Source of the DNA: Akkermansia muciniphila
Lineage (GTDB): Bacteria; Pseudomonadota; Gammaproteobacteria; Burkholderiales; Burkholderiaceae_C
Assembly: GCA_943327015.2 (NCBI GenBank)
Contig: CALPVM020000010.1
Span: 1 to 18,313, forward strand
Direction of reading: 5' to 3'
DNA length: 18,313 nt
Below are positions 7,578 to 16,090 of this stretch, piece by piece. A program made the translations under genes and the position numbers. The notes below the pieces were generated by a model. That model was not told the origin of the DNA and did not search any database. It worked only from the letters and a program-made list of their open reading frames with translations. Numbering within the stretch: position 1 is the first letter of the stretch; every line of letters begins with the position of its first letter.

Positions 7578-9596
7578 TCATTGGCCTGAACCCAGACCAC
7601 GACTAACAAAAGGCAAGGCCGACTGCATCCAGTCGTCCGAGCGCAACACTGACCAGCGCCGCTGAAAAGCCACCTTTTCAGCCCGCTGTTGCGTAAATTT
7701 AAATATCCAGGATGCCAACCGCGCCGCCCACTGCGGCTTGCGCTCCAGCGCTTGCTGCAATAACCAGCGCAACGACAGCGGCATCATGCGTCCCACCAAG
7801 TCATCGGTCAGACACCAGTAAGTGGACACACTACCGGGGTCACCCTGCCGTCCACAGCGCCCGGCCAACTGGCGGTCAATACGGCCAGAGTCATTGGCTT
7901 CGGCCAAAATGACATGCAAGCCACCCTGCGCCAACACCTCTGCAGATAAACGAATATCGGTACCCCGACCGGCCATGTGGGTTGCAATCGTGACGGCACC
8001 CATCCGTCCGGCCTCTGCCACAATTTGCGCCTCATCGGCGTGCTTCAGCGCATTGAGCACCTGCGCCTCACAACCCATGCCTGCCAGCAATCCACACAAC
8101 ACCTCACTGGATGCCACGCTGCGTATGCCCACCAACACTGGCCTGCCCTGCTGGTGCACACGTAGCACTTCTTGCGCCACACCTTGCCACTTCTGGTCTG
8201 CGTCCTGCAGCACCACCGGCGGGTTGTAGCGGGTCAGGCGTGGCCGATGGGTCGGCACCCGAATCACCTGCAAACCATATACCCGCCATAATTCGATAGC
8301 AGCTTCCCACACCGTTCCGCTACATCCGGACAATTTGCGAAATCGGCGGAAAAAGGTCTGAAAACTCATTTGCGTCAACGACTGGTTGGGGTCGGTAATC
8401 GTGACCCCTTCGCACGCCTCGATGGCTTGATGCATGCCACCGGTCAAGCTGCGCCCCGGCGTCATGCGGCCGGTAAACTCATCCAGCAACACCACCTCGT
8501 CGTCCTGCACCACATAGTGCTGGCCCGGCTTGTAAAAACAACGCACCGACAGCGCCTGACGCAACAGCTCTTCGCGGCGCGGCGCGGGCCGCCACAATTC
8601 CGGCAGGGTGGGCGCCAAATTGGCCAAACGCGCCACCGCACTTGGCAACAAGCTAATGCGTTGCCCCTGCACTTGAGGACTGTAATCTTCCCATGCCACC
8701 AGAGTGTTTGCCAACTCAGACACCACCCGAACCGACTCGGCCAAACCCCGGCTTTCAATCGGTGCCGCCAAAATGAGCGGCGTCACCGCTTCATCGATCA
8801 GCATACTGTCAGCCTCATCCACAATCGCCGTGTGCAAACCCCGTACCAACAACGGTCTGGCGTTGGGCAGGTCGGCATCAGGATTCATCCACTGTGCAAA
8901 ACGGTGTTGGGCTTGCCGTTCTTCCGAGCCTTCGCCAATCTGGTCGCGCAAATAGTCGGCCAGCAAGTCCTTGGCGGTTAGATACACAATGTCGGCGTCA
9001 TAGCAGGCGGGGCGCACTTCGGGTTCGGTATCTGCCACTACCGATGTGACATGCAAACCACAACGCCGAAATAACGCCTGCATTTCTTCGGCGTCACGTC
9101 CGGCCAGATAATCATTGGCGGTTATCACATGGCACGGCCGCCCGGTCAAACCGGCCAAGGTTGCAGCCATGCCAACCGTCAGAGTTTTACCCTCGCCGGT
9201 TGCCATTTCGGCCAAAAAACCACCATGCAGGGCCAGTGCCCCCATGTACTGCACCGCGTGCGGGCGCAAACCAAGGCTACGCAAAGCCAACTGCCCTACC
9301 GTGGCCAGCACCTGCTCCAAGTCGCCTTGTGCGTCTTGAGGGTCGCAGCGCAGCTTGCAACGTGCGTCAAGCAACGCGGTCTGCATCGCATCGTCGCTTA
9401 GGCTATCTAACGCTTGGCACTTTTGTAAAACGCGCTCGGCCGATTGGCGCAACGGGTCTGCCGGGCTAAACCAACGCATCCAGTAGCCCTGCAAAATTTG
9501 GTATCCGGCGTCCAGCCCTTGCGGCAGCTGTGCCGCCGGTGCCAAGGTGCGGGCACGCTCCATACGACGCAGCACCGATAAAACCTGCGTGCTCAT
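7578..9596 (-). CDS. SecA-like ATPase, C-terminally truncated (672 aa)
   Basis: A SecA-family DEAD-type motor, probably cytosolic or membrane-associated, that could drive export of the giant protein encoded next to it. Visible motifs are Walker A MATGEGKT (131-138), Walker B VDEADSMLIDEA (259-270), GRMTPGR (376-382), LTQMSFQTFFRRFRKLSGCSGT (408-428, split here only for reference), IATHMAGRGTD (537-547) and RIDRQLAGRCGRQGDPGS (572-589). Both nucleotide-binding folds and the region of the preprotein cross-linking domain are therefore present. It ends soon after a segment resembling the start of the helical scaffold domain (RAEKVAFQRRW at about 638-648). Most of the helical scaffold and wing region and the SEC-C zinc-binding tail are missing; housekeeping SecA is about 900 residues. 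The ATG at 9596 overlaps the M50 gene stop as ATGA and has GGAGG eight bases upstream, so it is preferred over a GTG at 9641. It is too divergent and too short to be the housekeeping secA. Confidence 0.93.
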   Translation of the reverse strand: MSTQVLSVLRRMERARTLAPAAQLPQGLDAGYQILQGYWMRWFSPADPLRQSAERVLQKCQALDSLSDDAMQTALLDARCKLRCDPQDAQGDLEQVLATVGQLALRSLGLRPHAVQYMGALALHGGFLAEMATGEGKTLTVGMAATLAGLTGRPCHVITANDYLAGRDAEEMQALFRRCGLHVTSVVADTEPEVRPACYDADIVYLTAKDLLADYLRDQIGEGSEERQAQHRFAQWMNPDADLPNARPLLVRGLHTAIVDEADSMLIDEAVTPLILAAPIESRGLAESVRVVSELANTLVAWEDYSPQVQGQRISLLPSAVARLANLAPTLPELWRPAPRREELLRQALSVRCFYKPGQHYVVQDDEVVLLDEFTGRMTPGRSLTGGMHQAIEACEGVTITDPNQSLTQMSFQTFFRRFRKLSGCSGTVWEAAIELWRVYGLQVIRVPTHRPRLTRYNPPVVLQDADQKWQGVAQEVLRVHQQGRPVLVGIRSVASSEVLCGLLAGMGCEAQVLNALKHADEAQIVAEAGRMGAVTIATHMAGRGTDIRLSAEVLAQGGLHVILAEANDSGRIDRQLAGRCGRQGDPGSVSTYWCLTDDLVGRMMPLSLRWLLQQALERKPQWAARLASWIFKFTQQRAEKVAFQRRWSVLRSDDWMQSALPFVSRGLGSGQ

Positions 9597-11761
9597 ACCC
9601 TGAACCTCCGCTGCAGGAACTGGCGCAGTCTGCGCTCCCACTGCACTAGCAACGGTTGGCTGGTCAGCGTCAATCGCATCGTTCCAATGCGACCATGCTG
9701 CAAAAATGCCGCGCTAGAGGGATCGGGCTGCAGTTGTGACTCAATCCTGAAAAACGGCTCGGTGGCCAGTACCCCTTGCGGGTCTGTCGGCGACACGGCC
9801 AGCTCGCCTCCACCCGACATACCCAAGGCTCTGGAAGGCAGCACGCCTTGTTCAAACGGCATCACCGATGTAGCAAGCGCCTGCAGATTGGTGCCCTCTT
9901 GCCCACGCAATCGAATCTCTGCCTTAGTGATTTGCGCACCCAGCACGTGACCGCCAACCTGTGGCAACACCGCCACAAAGCGCCAGGCGTTCTCGTTCAC
10001 TATCGTGCCAACCGCAGCCCCACGCCCCAACCACTGCCCCACACCGGCATCCAGTTCACTGGCACTCCAGATGCCCGCAATCGGCGCCACCAGCAACTGC
10101 GCCTGTTCGCGCCGGCGAATATCACGCAGGTTTTGCTCTACCGTTTCCAATTGGCGTTCTATAGCGCTTAAATCGGTCGAAGCCCGCGATACCGCCTGAA
10201 TTTTTTGCGTCAGCAATTGCTCCCGCTGCATTTCTGCGGCTTGCAAGTCAAACCGCAAATCAGGATTGCTTATACGCAGCAAGGGCTGACCCGCCTGCAC
10301 CAGACTACCGGGCTTAGCCAACAATTCGATCAAAAAGCCCTCGGTTTCAGAGTGGAGCTGCTGCGACTGCTCAGCCTCTACCACCCCCATGACCCGAATA
10401 CGGTCGGGAAAAGGCACCAGCGCCAACAATAAAAACACCAAGCCAGCCGCACCGGCTGAAATAAGTACGGCTTGGCTGCGCTGAAAGCCTAGCCGGGGAT
10501 CGTTGTACAGGTAGCGCACAAACTTGAACAAGGGCAACACCACCGAGGTGAAGATCAATATAAAGGCCAGAGCCACGCCCAAATCAAGATATTCGCCGGC
10601 AATAAACACCACGATGGTGACCATCAGCATCACCCAATAGAGCAAACTGCTGACGCCGTACAAGGGCAGTAAAATGACTTCGCGCCGGGTACGCGCCGCC
10701 GGCTGCGCCTGGCTTAAGCGCAAAATATAGCGCTCTGCCAAGTAGCGCAACTGGTCGCGCGAACGCTGAAACAAATTGGGCACATCCAGCACATCCACCA
10801 AAATGTGGTAACCATCAAAACGCAGCAGCGGATTGAGGTTAAACACGATGGTAGACACGCTGGCCACAAACATCACGTCGTAAGCCAATGCGTTGATCGT
10901 TCCGGGTGCAGTTGATGCCCATACCAATGCGGCACAGGCAGCAAAACCCAACTCGGCCACTACGCCAGCAGCACCTACCAGCACCCGCTCGGAGCGTTTA
11001 CGAAAACCCCAGGCAGAGGTTGCATCCACAAATGGCATAGGCGCAAAAAACAGCAGCATCACACCCAATTTGTGCACCTCGCCCCCAAACATCTTGCAGG
11101 CGGCTGCATGGCACAGCTCGTGCAAACTTTTGGACAGCAAAAAGCCAATATACAACAGAAACAAATTGCCAGGTGCTAGCAAGCCGGATGACTGGTCAAA
11201 CAAGCGGTCCGAGTCATCGACCACAGCCTTGAGTCCCATCAAAACCAAGGCTAGATACAGCGCAATGCCTACCGGGCCGAATACGATACGTATAAAAGGC
11301 AATGCGCGGTCCAGCAGGCGGTCGGGGTCGAACAAAGGAATTTTGATCGACAAAAACCCCATCAAAAGCGCCTTGAGTTCTCGCGATTTGCGCTTTTTCA
11401 GCCGCTCAAACAGACTCGCCTGCGAGTCAGCACGGTCATACAGCAACAAATTAGACAGATTAAGCTGCCCGAGCAGCTGCACTACTTCTTCTTGCGTCAA
11501 TGCCCGTGCGGCATCCAGTGCTACCGACTGGCTCCAGGCTTCGTCTACGGTAGCACCATTTTCTAGGCGGCACAAAAATGTCCAGGCATCGGGACTGACG
11601 CGAAACCACTCATGGTTAAAACGATCACGCAACACCACCCAAGGCTCGCCCCGGAAAAACTGGCGCTGCGCCACCACACTGGTACGCAAGCGCAAACGCA
11701 CCTGCGCCACACGGTGCCAGGCATCGCTGAAGGTACGGGCGTCGGCTTCTTCTAGGCTCAT
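9593..11761 (-). CDS. PqqD-like / M50 site-2 protease / HlyD-type adaptor fusion (722 aa)
   Basis: Three parts can be read. Residues about 35-105 (FRGEPWVVLRD, then WFRVSPDAWTF and an acidic helix) look like a PqqD-type winged-helix, the fold used as a peptide-recognition element. Residues about 155-450 form a polytopic membrane domain of the M50 zinc protease family, with HELCH (214-218) as HExxH and NPLLRFDG (310-317) as the second metal-binding motif, so it should be catalytically intact. Residues about 455-600 are a lipoyl/HlyD-like adaptor region in two halves (EGFLIELLAKPGSLVQAGQPL and LLVAPIAGIW) around a coiled coil, facing the periplasm. It is the only multi-spanning membrane protein of the operon. 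It overlaps the genes on both sides by 4 bp (ATGA), suggesting coupled synthesis with the GAF adaptor and the SecA-like ATPase. A likely role is to bind and/or cleave the exported protein at the inner membrane and connect it to the adaptor tunnel. The domain calls are firm for M50 and HlyD, less so for PqqD. Confidence 0.9.
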   Translation of the reverse strand: MSLEEADARTFSDAWHRVAQVRLRLRTSVVAQRQFFRGEPWVVLRDRFNHEWFRVSPDAWTFLCRLENGATVDEAWSQSVALDAARALTQEEVVQLLGQLNLSNLLLYDRADSQASLFERLKKRKSRELKALLMGFLSIKIPLFDPDRLLDRALPFIRIVFGPVGIALYLALVLMGLKAVVDDSDRLFDQSSGLLAPGNLFLLYIGFLLSKSLHELCHAAACKMFGGEVHKLGVMLLFFAPMPFVDATSAWGFRKRSERVLVGAAGVVAELGFAACAALVWASTAPGTINALAYDVMFVASVSTIVFNLNPLLRFDGYHILVDVLDVPNLFQRSRDQLRYLAERYILRLSQAQPAARTRREVILLPLYGVSSLLYWVMLMVTIVVFIAGEYLDLGVALAFILIFTSVVLPLFKFVRYLYNDPRLGFQRSQAVLISAGAAGLVFLLLALVPFPDRIRVMGVVEAEQSQQLHSETEGFLIELLAKPGSLVQAGQPLLRISNPDLRFDLQAAEMQREQLLTQKIQAVSRASTDLSAIERQLETVEQNLRDIRRREQAQLLVAPIAGIWSASELDAGVGQWLGRGAAVGTIVNENAWRFVAVLPQVGGHVLGAQITKAEIRLRGQEGTNLQALATSVMPFEQGVLPSRALGMSGGGELAVSPTDPQGVLATEPFFRIESQLQPDPSSAAFLQHGRIGTMRLTLTSQPLLVQWERRLRQFLQRRFRV
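9605..9609 (-). promoter_or_regulatory. Ribosome binding site of the SecA-like gene
   Basis: GGAGG lies eight bases before ATG 9596, within the end of the M50/HlyD gene. It decides the start in favour of the ATG in the 4-bp overlap, against the upstream GTG at 9641. Confidence 0.75.
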
Positions 11762-13650
11762 AGCCAGAAAAACTCACGCAAAAAGCGCACGGTGCGGTGC
11801 GTCATAATCCAAAGCGGGCTGCGGGTACCTGCCTCAATCTTGGCATTACCGCCCATGCCGGGGCGCCAGTCAGGCCTAAAACTCCCGTCCACATCGGCAC
11901 GTGCCAGGTAAAACGTGCGTCCATCGCGGGTGGTTGCAGCGGGGTCAATGCGCTTGATCGTGATGCCAAAACGGTCTTGCGGACGTCCTACCAACGCAAA
12001 CTCGGCACGACTACCGACCTTAACCTCATGGATACTGGCTTGGTCAATTTCCAGCTCTAAATAAGCATTGCTGGTTTGGGCCAGCTTGAGCAGCAAATCG
12101 CCCTTACGCACAGGGGCACCCAGATTTTTTTGGATGTCGCCCTCAATCACCACCGATGCATAGGGCGCGCGCACCTGAGCGTGTGCCAATTGGTGCTGAA
12201 TCATCTCTAAACGTGCGGCTGACTGCAGGGCACGTGCGGCAGAAATCTGCATCTCGGCTAACTGATTGGCCGCGAGGGCTTTTTCAGATTCGCGCGAATG
12301 GCGCACCCAATCGGCCTCGGACATCGAGGCTTCAAGCTCCAGATCGCGGGTGTCGAGTTCCACCAAAATGGCATTGGGCTGCACCTGGTCCCCAACCTGC
12401 ACATGCACCTTACGCAAATAACCATCAAAAGGCGCTGGCATAAACAGCAAATCCTGGCTTCTGATGGCCAGCGTAGCATCCACCCGGTACGGCCAAGGCA
12501 AAAAAGTTAACAACAGCAACAGTAACACGCCCACCACGCCTGCCAGTTTGTACGCAGTATGCCGGGGCTGCAGCCACACCTTACCCCAACCCTGCATAGC
12601 CGACCACCAGCGTGCACCAAACCAGCGGTCACGAGCGTGCAAACTTCTTAGCCACGGGGCAAGCGCTGCACCCATCAAATCCAGCTCCCACAACTCGGCA
12701 TCAGTCAACACGCCCGCATTACGCTCCAAACACAACACCGCCGCTGCGTTATCGGTATGCATCAGCGGTACGGTTGTCAAGTGCGGCACAGCCAGAGTTT
12801 CACTATAAGCCTTATGGGCACGCAACACATGGTCTTGCATACCCGCAGCAGCAGGGTACGACAACACGGCATCTTGATCCAGCGCCTCATCCATAACGGC
12901 TTCGAGTGCGCGCGTAGCCTGTGACTTGGCGTCAAACTGCTCGACGTGGCTTACCGCGGTAAGCTCCAGCACCCGCCCGTGCTCCCAGCCTAGCGACACC
13001 CGCTCGCAGGCAAAACGCAAGGCCAGCGCATTGCAAAGTGCCATGGCCATCGCCATAAATCGGGTTTCCTGCTGCAACTGAACCACCATGCGCAAAATAC
13101 CATGCAAACGCTCAGAGCGGTCTGTATTTTGCGCTGTAACCTCCAGCGCGGCATCTTCTGGAGTGGCTGTTGCATCTGAAGTCTCTGCGCCACGCGCTAG
13201 CTGCCACTGCAGTGGAATTGCCGCTGCCAATAGCGCCCAAGCCGACAGAGACGCATCGGTCCAGACCGAAGGCTCAACATCCAGCGCCACCAGCACCAGC
13301 ATCTGGCCAGCAGCCTGTCCCTGCAAAGTAACCACCAGTGACAACCCGCCCTGCAGCTGGCGCCGCACCAGGGGCGCATCTGAAACCATCTGCCCCAGTA
13401 ATTGCAAAGTCCAATCGGCGTCGGTAGCTCGCTCGGCGCCCGAAGCCGGCCACTGCGAACGCGCCTGCCATGGCTTACCCACAGCAGAGGCCAAAATCAT
13501 GACCCGTCGCGCTGTAAGCGCCTGACCGACCGCCTGCAGATAATGGGCCCAAAAAACATCGGTTTCTGCATCCAACCAGCCCAAAGCCACGAGGTGGTTA
13601 CTTCCCTGCAGGACAGTCTGTGTGGAGTCCTTGGAAACGTCGGTTGGCAT
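11758..13650 (-). CDS. GAF-domain-containing HlyD-type membrane adaptor (630 aa)
   Basis: Residues 1-360 are predicted cytosolic. They include a segment at about 195-335 that resembles a GAF sensor domain (CNALALRFACERVSLGW, later VPLMHTDNAAAVLCLER). A single membrane span follows at about 368-386 (GVVGVLLLLLLTFLPW). The periplasmic part has a split lipoyl domain (MPAPFDGYLRKVHVQVGD at 404-421; AQVRAPYASVVIEGDI at 491-506) around a helical hairpin, and ends with the usual adaptor signature RPGMGGNAKI (596-605). Membrane fusion proteins normally have a very short cytosolic tail, so about 360 cytosolic residues is unusual. The N-terminal 150 residues were not assigned. The start at ATG 13650 lies 11 bp after the preceding gene and lacks a strong Shine-Dalgarno, so translation is probably coupled. 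The stop overlaps the M50 gene start. The protein probably links a cytosolic signal or a partner such as the SecA-like ATPase to the periplasmic channel. Confidence 0.88.
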   Translation of the reverse strand: MPTDVSKDSTQTVLQGSNHLVALGWLDAETDVFWAHYLQAVGQALTARRVMILASAVGKPWQARSQWPASGAERATDADWTLQLLGQMVSDAPLVRRQLQGGLSLVVTLQGQAAGQMLVLVALDVEPSVWTDASLSAWALLAAAIPLQWQLARGAETSDATATPEDAALEVTAQNTDRSERLHGILRMVVQLQQETRFMAMAMALCNALALRFACERVSLGWEHGRVLELTAVSHVEQFDAKSQATRALEAVMDEALDQDAVLSYPAAAGMQDHVLRAHKAYSETLAVPHLTTVPLMHTDNAAAVLCLERNAGVLTDAELWELDLMGAALAPWLRSLHARDRWFGARWWSAMQGWGKVWLQPRHTAYKLAGVVGVLLLLLLTFLPWPYRVDATLAIRSQDLLFMPAPFDGYLRKVHVQVGDQVQPNAILVELDTRDLELEASMSEADWVRHSRESEKALAANQLAEMQISAARALQSAARLEMIQHQLAHAQVRAPYASVVIEGDIQKNLGAPVRKGDLLLKLAQTSNAYLELEIDQASIHEVKVGSRAEFALVGRPQDRFGITIKRIDPAATTRDGRTFYLARADVDGSFRPDWRPGMGGNAKIEAGTRSPLWIMTHRTVRFLREFFWL

Positions 13651-13661
13651 GCTCAGGTGTC

Positions 13662-14507
13662 TTAAAAAGTCAGGCGACCCATGACACCGGGCCGGATAGA
13701 ACCATCCGCGTTGTCAAATTCGGCAATCACCTCTATCAGCCCACTGGCCGGATCGGTCACTGGAGATACAAACACCACTTTAGCGACACGGGTTAGTATA
13801 TTGTCCTGCGCACCAAATTGAATCTTTACCTTGGCACCTTCGCGCAGCCGCGCACCTTGGACCGAAGGAATATTACCCACAAAACGCACCCGGCTGACAT
13901 CGACCACATTGACCAATGGCTCATGGGCACCAATGCTCTCACCCGTTTTAGGAACCACTCTGGTAACAATGCCATGAATCGGGGAGCGCAAATGGCGCCG
14001 CTCATAGGCATCTTCTGCCAAATTCAGCTCTACCTGCTCGCGTTGTTTAGCAATTTCGAGCGCTTTGCGCTCGGACATCACGGTTCCCAGTGCCATTTCT
14101 TCGTCTTCAAGCACCTTGCGCGATACTGCACCCGTTCCGACCAAAGGGCGTAACGATTCAATTTGGGTTTTCAGCACCACTTCTTTAGCACGCAACTCTT
14201 GCAAACGCGAGTTATCCTGCAACAATAGTTTGCGACGCTGGACTTCAAGCGCTTCGGCCTGCCGATCCAAGTGCAATAAAACCTGACCGGCACGTACACG
14301 CTGCCCTTCACGCACCAACACAGCATCCACCCGACCTGCAACCGACATACCCAGTTTGGTATCTTTCATGGCCTGGGTCATGCCCGGCGCAAGCACCGCC
14401 GCTGCTGGCTTGTCTTGCGCCCCGACCCCGGCAGAAAAAATTGCGGCCAGTGCATAGCTAAAACACTGTGCAACCAAAGTTCGGCAGTTAAAAAATGTAT
14501 GTTTCAC
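13662..14507 (-). CDS. Periplasmic adaptor (membrane fusion protein, RND/HlyD type)
   Basis: This 281-residue protein has an N-terminal export signal (residues about 1-30, ending AIFSAGVGAQ). A lipoyl half follows (GMSVAGRVDAVLVREGQRVRAGQVLLHL), then a coiled-coil hairpin, the second lipoyl half (LRSPIHGIVTRVVPKTGES), a beta-barrel region and the end SIRPGVMGRLTF typical of adaptor proteins. It is short for the family and lacks a large membrane-proximal domain. The start is a GTG at 14507, with AGG ten bases upstream, chosen because it supplies the basic n-region of the signal peptide. It follows the TolC-like gene by 23 bp. Of the three adaptors in the operon, this is the only soluble one with a signal peptide. 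It may dock the TolC-like channel on the inner-membrane adaptors. Confidence 0.9.
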   Translation of the reverse strand: MKHTFFNCRTLVAQCFSYALAAIFSAGVGAQDKPAAAVLAPGMTQAMKDTKLGMSVAGRVDAVLVREGQRVRAGQVLLHLDRQAEALEVQRRKLLLQDNSRLQELRAKEVVLKTQIESLRPLVGTGAVSRKVLEDEEMALGTVMSERKALEIAKQREQVELNLAEDAYERRHLRSPIHGIVTRVVPKTGESIGAHEPLVNVVDVSRVRFVGNIPSVQGARLREGAKVKIQFGAQDNILTRVAKVVFVSPVTDPASGLIEVIAEFDNADGSIRPGVMGRLTF

Positions 14508-14530
14508 CCTTTATGTACCTGCTGACTGGG

Positions 14531-16087
14531 TTACTGGAAACGATCCAGCAGCGTACCCTGCGCCGCTTGCAGCATCAGTTCGGCGCGGGCAAATGCCAGC
14601 TGCTGTTCCTGGGTGCTTAACAACGAGTTAACTACGCGTTCTTCGCGCAATAAAATCTCGCGCACATCGCTGCGGCCGGCCGCAAACTTGAGCTTTTCTG
14701 CTTCCAGTTGCTGGATTTCACGGGCATGCACATCGCTCCAAAGCTGCCAGCGTTCCAATGCACTATTGAGCATGGAAAAACTGGTGTCAATATCGTTGGC
14801 AATCTGCACCTCCAGAGCTTTGAGCGCCAATGCTGCATCGGTTTGACGCAGCATAGCGGCCTCAATATCAGCCTGGGCCTGGCGGTTTTTACCCAAGGGG
14901 AGAGACATTTGTAGCCCCATAGACCATGTAGGGTAGTCGGAAGCGCCATTGGGCCATGACGTAATGGCGTTGGTGTATTCCAAAGCGCCTTTGGCGTAAG
15001 ACGCCACCAAGTCAACGCGCGGCTTCATTTGGTTCTCAGAGTAAGAAACCTGTACCGCTTCACGCTCGACTTGCACTTTGCGCATCAAATAATCATCGCG
15101 CCGTAACAGTGCCACATTCAGGGCGTCTTGCGGACTAACCTTCAAAACCATTACAGCTGGCATGGCATCGGCGGTACGCAAGTTGTTAACATCAAGCGCG
15201 GCCACGGATAAAATAGTAGTGCGTAAACGATTGGAACGCTCACGCTCACCCTGCAGTGCCTCACTCAAACCGGCTTTATAACGTGACAGCGCATTCTCTA
15301 CCTCCCACACATCGGCATCGGGCAAGCGCCCTGCCACATTCATGGCTCGTGCTTCCAACAACAAACGCTGAGCATTTTGGATTTTCTCGCGCGCAGCTAC
15401 CACACGTTGCTGCGCCAAGGTTAGCTCGTGGTAAGCCATGGCGGTTTCGGCCACCACGCTGGTTTCGGTTTCGCGCGCCGTATGTTCGGCTGATGTCGTG
15501 TCGAGCTTGGCCACGTTAACCCGCGCCATGGTGACTTCACTGCCGGCATCGCGCATTAAAGGCTGGGTAATGGTAATACCGTATTGGGTTTTAGCGTCGT
15601 AGACACCAGGCGGGCGACCGGGGTCAAGCAAATTATTGTTAGTAACGTAGTTGGACAACGATGTTTTTAGCTCCAACTTGGCACCGCTTGAGAGCAACTG
15701 CGTCAAGCCCAGGTTGTAATCGTTACTCTCGCGCCGGTAAATGCCCAGATCTTTACGAACCAGGTCTTCTTCAAACGAATTTTTGGTTTCACTAATGCCG
15801 CGCACAGCCGACACCGAAACGGTGGGCTGAAATGCAGACATTGCACGATCTACCCCGGTAGCGGCAATACGCGACTCGGTTTGTTTAGATCGGATGGTTT
15901 TATTCTCAGCGCGTAGGCGGCTGATCAAATCTTTCAGGGTCCAGGATGTCGAAGACGCTACTGGCGCAACAGCCGACACCGAACCGGCAGGCTGCGATTG
16001 ATCCTGCGCCAGCGCAGGAAAAGCACATGCAATAGCCAGCGCAGTGGCGCAAAGCCGCCCAGAAAAAGAGGTGATCAGCGGCTTCAT
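14531..16087 (-). CDS. TolC-family outer-membrane channel protein
   Basis: This 518-residue protein has a clear signal peptide (MKPLITSFSGRLC..., hydrophobic core to residue 26, predicted cleavage after ALA at 25-27). It then has two long helical repeats with short strand segments, as in outer-membrane efflux proteins. Recognisable pieces are QYGITITQPLMRDAGSEVTMA, the helix pair around AMAYHELTLAQQRVVAAREK, and a second half with QMSLPLGKNRQAQADIEAAM. The length fits the family (about 450-550 residues). The ATG at 16087 is only 3 bp after the SapC-like stop and has no evident Shine-Dalgarno, so it is probably translated by coupling. It should form the trimeric outer-membrane exit duct for the substrate of this operon. 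Confidence 0.93.
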   Translation of the reverse strand: MKPLITSFSGRLCATALAIACAFPALAQDQSQPAGSVSAVAPVASSTSWTLKDLISRLRAENKTIRSKQTESRIAATGVDRAMSAFQPTVSVSAVRGISETKNSFEEDLVRKDLGIYRRESNDYNLGLTQLLSSGAKLELKTSLSNYVTNNNLLDPGRPPGVYDAKTQYGITITQPLMRDAGSEVTMARVNVAKLDTTSAEHTARETETSVVAETAMAYHELTLAQQRVVAAREKIQNAQRLLLEARAMNVAGRLPDADVWEVENALSRYKAGLSEALQGERERSNRLRTTILSVAALDVNNLRTADAMPAVMVLKVSPQDALNVALLRRDDYLMRKVQVEREAVQVSYSENQMKPRVDLVASYAKGALEYTNAITSWPNGASDYPTWSMGLQMSLPLGKNRQAQADIEAAMLRQTDAALALKALEVQIANDIDTSFSMLNSALERWQLWSDVHAREIQQLEAEKLKFAAGRSDVREILLREERVVNSLLSTQEQQLAFARAELMLQAAQGTLLDRFQ

Positions 16088-16090
16088 GGC

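Noticed and set aside
9597..9641. Longer SecA-like start at GTG 9641
   Set aside because: It would overlap the M50 gene by 49 bp. The ATG at 9596 has GGAGG at the right distance and makes the same ATGA overlap as the next junction.
10893..11807. 304-codon plus-strand frame opposite the M50/HlyD gene
   Set aside because: The minus-strand frame has intact metalloprotease motifs and operon overlaps. The plus-strand product is a Ser/Arg/Lys-rich string with no recognisable domain.
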